Source of the DNA: Nakamurella alba
GTDB taxonomy: Bacteria; Actinomycetota; Actinomycetes; Mycobacteriales; Nakamurellaceae
NCBI RefSeq assembly: GCF_009707545.1
Contig: NZ_WLYK01000002.1
Location: 186,001 to 250,000 of the forward strand
DNA: 64,000 nt
Reading direction: 5' to 3'
Positions 60,488 to 64,000 of the stretch are shown here, piece after piece. The position numbers were made by a program, and so were the translations under genes. Position 1 is the stretch's first letter. The number at the start of each line of letters is the position of its first letter. The notes beneath the pieces are model-generated. The model was given only the letters and a program-made list of their open reading frames with translations, was not told the DNA's origin and made no database searches.

Positions 60488-62176
60488 ATGGCGCTGTCGC
60501 CGGCCCTCCGGGACGCCGCGCTGACCTGGATCGCCGACGACCCGCACGAGGGCGACCGGGCCGAGCTGCAGCGGGTGCTGCGGTCCGCGCTGGACGGCGA
60601 CGGCGCCGCGGCGGCCGAGCTGGACCGGCGGATGAGCGCGCCACTGGCCTTCGGCACCGCGGGCATCCGGGGGCCGCTGCGGGCCGGGCCGGCCGGCATG
60701 AACCTGGCCGTGGTGCGGCGGACCGCGGCCGGGCTCGCGTCCTACCTGCACGGCCTGCGCGAGATCGGCAGCACCGTGGTGGTCGGCTACGACGCCCGGC
60801 ACCGGTCCGAGGAGTTCGCCAAGGATGTGGCGGGAACCCTTGCGGCCAAGGGCTTCCGGGTGCTGCTGGCGCCGTCCGCGCTGCCCACCCCGCTCGTCGC
60901 CTACGCCACCCGGGCGCTACGCGCCGCGGCCGGGGTACAGGTCACCGCCTCGCACAACCCGCCGCAGGACAACGGGATCAAGGTCTACCTCAAGGGCGGC
61001 ACCCAACTGGTCGGCCCGTCGGACGTGCAGATCGAGGCCGGCATCGCGGCGGCCGGTCCGGCGAAGGACATCGACGCCTCCGGTGCCGTCCTGCCGTGGC
61101 CGGAAGACCTGCTGACCGACTACCTGGCCGCGGCCGCCGCGGTGGCGCAGCGGTCCGGCAGCACGCCGGAGCAGCGGTCCGCGGTCCGTGTCGCCGCCAC
61201 CCCGCTGCACGGCGTCGGTGGTGAGATCCTGGTCCGGGCGCTGGATCTGGCCGGCGTGCAGGACGTGCACGTGGTGGCCGAGCAGCGGGTGCCGGACCCG
61301 GACTTCTCCACCGTGGTGTTCCCGAACCCGGAGGAGGCCGGGGCCACCGACCTGCTGCTGGCACTGGCCGAGTCCGTCGACGCGGACCTGGCGATCGCGA
61401 ACGACCCGGACGCCGACCGGTGCGCGATCGGCGTGCGCGGCCCGGACGGCTGGCGGATGCTGTCCGGCGACGAGACCGGTACCCTGCTGGGAGATCATCT
61501 GCTGCGGCACCTGGACCGCGCGGAGCACCCGGATCCGTTGGTGGCCACCACCATCGTCTCGTCGCAGGCGCTCGGGGCGGTGGCCGCGGCGCACGGCGTG
61601 CGGTACGACGAGACCCTCACCGGGTTCAAGTGGATCGTCCGGGCGGGCGACGGCGCGGGCACCGGGCTGGTGTTCGGCTACGAGGAGGCGCTGGGCCTCT
61701 GCGTCGACCCGGATCATGTGCGGGACAAGGACGGCATCTCGGCCGCGGTGCTGGCGGTGGACCTGGTGGCCGGGCTGAAGGCGGCCGGGCGGACGGTCGC
61801 CGACGCACTGGACGACATCGCCCGCCGGGACGGCCTGCACCTGACCGGCGCGCTGTCGGTGCGGGTCACCGACCTGTCGCTGATCGAACAGGCGATGGCC
61901 CGGCTGCGGTCCGGGCTGCCCGGCTCGCTGGCCGGCGAGGAGATCGTCGACGCCCGGAACCTGTTGCCGCGCACCGACGCCGTGCTGATCCGCACCGCGG
62001 CCGGATCACGGGTGGTGATCCGGCCGTCCGGCACCGAACCGAAGCTGAAGTGCTATCTCGAGGTGGTCGCCGAGGTGCCCGACGGCACGGGCGATCTCAC
62101 CGCGATCCGGGCGGAGGCGACCGAGCGGCTGGGCCGGCTCAAGGCCGCCGCCGCCGAGCTCGTCGGGCTGGGCTGA
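60488..62176 (+). CDS. pmmB: Phosphohexomutase (PmmB-type phosphomannomutase/phosphoglucomutase)
   Basis: 562 residues from ATG 60488. Alpha-D-phosphohexomutase domains in order: active-site TASHNPPQDNG with the phosphoserine S155, metal loop NDPDADRCAIG, sugar-binding SGDETG and GFKWIVRAG-FGYEEALG, and the phosphate-binding end IRPSGTEPKLKCYLE. The length (~560) is that of the PGM2/PmmB group, which also acts on pentose 1-phosphates; an enzyme paired with PNP could take ribose 1-phosphate onward (inference). Followed by a strong hairpin. Confidence 0.94.
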   Translation: MALSPALRDAALTWIADDPHEGDRAELQRVLRSALDGDGAAAAELDRRMSAPLAFGTAGIRGPLRAGPAGMNLAVVRRTAAGLASYLHGLREIGSTVVVGYDARHRSEEFAKDVAGTLAAKGFRVLLAPSALPTPLVAYATRALRAAAGVQVTASHNPPQDNGIKVYLKGGTQLVGPSDVQIEAGIAAAGPAKDIDASGAVLPWPEDLLTDYLAAAAAVAQRSGSTPEQRSAVRVAATPLHGVGGEILVRALDLAGVQDVHVVAEQRVPDPDFSTVVFPNPEEAGATDLLLALAESVDADLAIANDPDADRCAIGVRGPDGWRMLSGDETGTLLGDHLLRHLDRAEHPDPLVATTIVSSQALGAVAAAHGVRYDETLTGFKWIVRAGDGAGTGLVFGYEEALGLCVDPDHVRDKDGISAAVLAVDLVAGLKAAGRTVADALDDIARRDGLHLTGALSVRVTDLSLIEQAMARLRSGLPGSLAGEEIVDARNLLPRTDAVLIRTAAGSRVVIRPSGTEPKLKCYLEVVAEVPDGTGDLTAIRAEATERLGRLKAAAAELVGLG

Positions 62177-62182
62177 CTGGTC

Positions 62183-62218
62183 GGCCGGCGGAACGGTGCG
62201 CACACCGCTCCGCCGGCC
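62183..62218. terminator. Bidirectional terminator between pmmB and the META-domain gene
   Basis: Arms 62183-62198 and 62203-62218 pair over 16 bp with one mismatch around the loop CGCA; core GGCCGGCGGA/TCCGCCGGCC. It lies 6 bp after the pmmB stop and 45 bp after the stop of the convergent lipoprotein gene. Confidence 0.78.
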
Positions 62219-62263
62219 TTCGTCAGGACGTCCTGGCGCCCGGCCGGACCGACCGGGCAGCGC

Positions 62264-63367
62264 TCACTTGTCGCCGGCGGGCTGCGACGGGATCTGCACG
62301 TCCGGTGTGGGCGCGGCACTCTCGCTGCCGGGCTCGATCTTGTCGCCCGGCTGGCCTTCGGTCGCGGCGCCACCGGAGACGGCCGGCGCGGCGCGGAACA
62401 TCAGGCCGGTGCCGTCGGCGGCGGTGATGACCAGGCTCTGGTCGGTCAGCAGGTAGGAGACGGTCCCGTCCAGGGCGCCGAACATGGTCTGCTCGACCGT
62501 CATGATGTCCTCGTCGCAGGCCATCATGGTGCTGACGATGCCCTCGATCTCCATCGAGCCGGGGGTGTCCGGGGTGCCCTCGGTGACCGCGACGGTGCTG
62601 CCGCCGCCGTTGCACCCGCCGTTGACCGACAGCTGGGTGCCGTCGACCCGCAGCCAGGCGTTCACGTCGGCCGGGATCGAGGAGGCGACGTCACCGTCGA
62701 GGATGCCGTCGAGCACCCAGTTGGTGCCGGTCAGCGACGCCGGCTGCTGCATCCCGAAGGTGATGGACGACCCGTCGGTGCCGGTCAGCACCAGGCTGCC
62801 GTCGCCGTACTCGGCCTTCGGCCCGGCCTGCAGGAATTCTGCGACCCAGCTGTCCTGGTCCATCAGCGGCTGCTCGCAGGCCATCTCGGTCTGCGACAGC
62901 TCCGACACCGTCCAGACGCCGTCGGCCTCGGCCAGGGTGCCGCCCATGCTGTTGCAGCCGGCCCGCACCCCGAGCTGGGTGCTGTCGGTGATGCTCAGCG
63001 TGATCGAGCTGCCCTCGACCAGGTCATGCCCCTTCACGTCGGCCGAGTCGGTCACCACCCAGGTGGTCAGCGGCAGCGAGATCCCGGCCGCGCCACCACC
63101 TCCGGGCTGTGTCGGGGCATCACCCGCGCTCCCGGAGGCCGGCCCGCCCGGCGACGACGGCACCGGGGAGTCCGGGGCGGACGTCGGCAGATCGGAGGCC
63201 GTCCCGGAGCCGGCCGCTGCGGAGGTCGGCGCGTCGGACGTGCCGGCGGAGCCGGCGGGGGCGGCCTGCGCGCACCCGGCGACGAGCAGCCCGGCCGCGA
63301 CCAGGGCGGCCAGGCCGCCGGCGCTACGGCGGGAAAGGGTCGTGGGAGTACTCGGTCCTCGGCTCAT
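62264..63367 (-). CDS. Lipoprotein with two META (HslJ-like) domains
   Basis: 367 residues from ATG 63367; the frame is open further upstream, but RRSAGGLAALVAAGLLVAGC is a full lipoprotein signal ending at C32. A ~60-residue Ser/Pro/Gly linker is followed by two META units. Unit 1 contains VRAGCNSMGGTLAE and SELSQTEMACEQPLM; unit 2 contains LTGTNWVLDG, SVNGGCNGGGST and STMMACDEDIM. Each has the GC-N and M-AC cysteine pair of the family. META domains are linked to novobiocin resistance and stress (HslJ), without a clear mechanism. Convergent with pmmB, same strand as upp. Confidence 0.88.
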   Translation of the reverse strand: MSRGPSTPTTLSRRSAGGLAALVAAGLLVAGCAQAAPAGSAGTSDAPTSAAAGSGTASDLPTSAPDSPVPSSPGGPASGSAGDAPTQPGGGGAAGISLPLTTWVVTDSADVKGHDLVEGSSITLSITDSTQLGVRAGCNSMGGTLAEADGVWTVSELSQTEMACEQPLMDQDSWVAEFLQAGPKAEYGDGSLVLTGTDGSSITFGMQQPASLTGTNWVLDGILDGDVASSIPADVNAWLRVDGTQLSVNGGCNGGGSTVAVTEGTPDTPGSMEIEGIVSTMMACDEDIMTVEQTMFGALDGTVSYLLTDQSLVITAADGTGLMFRAAPAVSGGAATEGQPGDKIEPGSESAAPTPDVQIPSQPAGDK

Positions 63368-63467
63368 GGTGACTGGACGGAGGCCGGGGTCCGGCGGGTT
63401 GCACGGGGTGGCCGGAATTCTGCGCATCCGCGGGAACCCGTCGTCTCTCCCGGTCCTCCGGATACCC

Positions 63468-64000
63468 CTAGACCGAGCCGAACTGCCGGTCACCGGCGTC
63501 GCCGAGGCCGGGGACGATGTAGCCGGAGTCGTTGAGCCGCTCGTCGACCGAGGCGGTGACCACCCGCAACGGCAGGTTCGCCTCGGCCAGCGTGACCAGC
63601 CCCTCCGGCGCGGCGAGCGTGCAGATCGCGGTGACGTCGGTGGCGCCGCGCGCGGTCAGCAGCTCGATGGTGTGCACCATCGACCCACCGGTGGCCAGCA
63701 TCGGGTCCAGCACGTAGACCGGGCGACCGGCCAGCGTCTCCGGCAGCGACTCCATGTACGGCGTGGGCTGCAGCGTTTCCTCGTCCCGGGCCAGTCCGAC
63801 GAACCCCATCTGCGACTCGGGGATGAGGGCGTGCGCCTGGTCGGCCATCCCGAGACCGGCCCGCAGCACCGGCACCAGCAGCGGCGGGTTGCCCAGCCGG
63901 AAGGCGGTGGTGCGGGCGACCGGCGTGTGGATCGGGTAGCGCTCGACGGCCAGGTTGCGGGACGCCTCGTAGATCAGCATCAGGGTGAGTTCGCGCAGCG
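63468..64000 (-). CDS. upp: Uracil phosphoribosyltransferase, 5' end outside window
   Basis: The frame remains open to the window edge and reads [20 protein letters not shown], the normal interior of Upp, so about 30 N-terminal residues are missing; the internal ATG at 63980 is not the start. Motifs: [54 protein letters not shown], the PRPP loop [11 protein letters not shown], and the ending [15 protein letters not shown]. It makes UMP from uracil and PRPP. It completes the punA-pmmB-upp block seen in M. tuberculosis (Rv3307-Rv3309c). Confidence 0.96.
   Translation of the reverse strand, partial: LRELTLMLIYEASRNLAVERYPIHTPVARTTAFRLGNPPLLVPVLRAGLGMADQAHALIPESQMGFVGLARDEETLQPTPYMESLPETLAGRPVYVLDPMLATGGSMVHTIELLTARGATDVTAICTLAAPEGLVTLAEANLPLRVVTASVDERLNDSGYIVPGLGDAGDRQFGSV

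Overview
The window is GC-rich DNA (roughly 70% G+C by eye) with many GTG starts, short intergenic gaps and chains of overlapping stop/start codons. It also carries DUF222/HNH, DUF1707, F420-type (LLM class) and MoxR/DUF58 gene families. This points to a high-GC actinobacterium, but the sequence alone does not fix the genus. No rRNA, tRNA, CRISPR array, insertion sequence or phage gene was seen.

Layout. 0-1.3 kb: the 3' part of a biotin-dependent acyl-CoA carboxylase alpha chain. 1.4-7.6 kb: a DUF222/HNH protein with long disordered repeats, a gene-poor 1 kb stretch with a hexamer microsatellite, an ArsR/SRPBCC pair, a DUF1707 protein and an unknown protein. 7.9-12.4 kb: a minus-strand DUF58/MoxR/DUF4129 membrane operon. 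12.6-17.7 kb: glpD, an LpdA-type quinone reductase, a gamma-glutamylcyclotransferase and an M20 amidohydrolase. In M. tuberculosis the same genes (Rv3302c to Rv3305c/Rv3306c) run directly into deoD-pmmB-upp (Rv3307-Rv3309c). Here purine nucleoside phosphorylase, phosphomannomutase and upp lie at 59.7-64.0 kb, so about 42 kb separates the two halves. 17.9-21.5 kb: a glutamate-cysteine ligase-like enzyme and two tandem paralogous lipoproteins.

21.4-49.2 kb is a catabolic island. It holds two Baeyer-Villiger monooxygenases (one with the N-terminal extension of hydroxyacetophenone-type enzymes), three HSL-type esterases, two AMP-forming acyl-CoA ligases each paired with a lipocalin-like DUF7064/7065-type protein, an acyl-CoA dehydrogenase, an LLM flavin oxidoreductase, an enoyl-CoA hydratase, an SDR, an SCP-x-type thiolase, two hot-dog dehydratases, a hot-dog thioesterase, an APH-type kinase with a DUF6285 partner, a frameshifted EthD gene, a double-domain TetR regulator, and a complete Liv-type ABC transporter. 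The transporter genes run by overlapping codons into an esterase, a ligase and a DUF7065 gene. The simplest reading (inference) is import and breakdown of a ketone-bearing, probably cyclic or terpenoid/steroid-like compound: Baeyer-Villiger oxidation to an ester or lactone, hydrolysis, CoA activation, possible kinase-assisted removal of a hydroxyl (as in levulinate catabolism), then beta-oxidation. Propionyl-CoA produced this way could be used by the carboxylase at the left edge and by mutA-mutB-meaB at 49.3-54.4 kb.

54.5-59.7 kb: a GNAT acetyltransferase, a TetR/MFS efflux pair with two palindromic operators (one inside the promoter spacer), an orphan KdpE-type regulator and a Ser/Thr kinase. 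Three promoters of the catabolic island share a -35, a 17-nt spacer and a common box around the -10, which suggests joint control.
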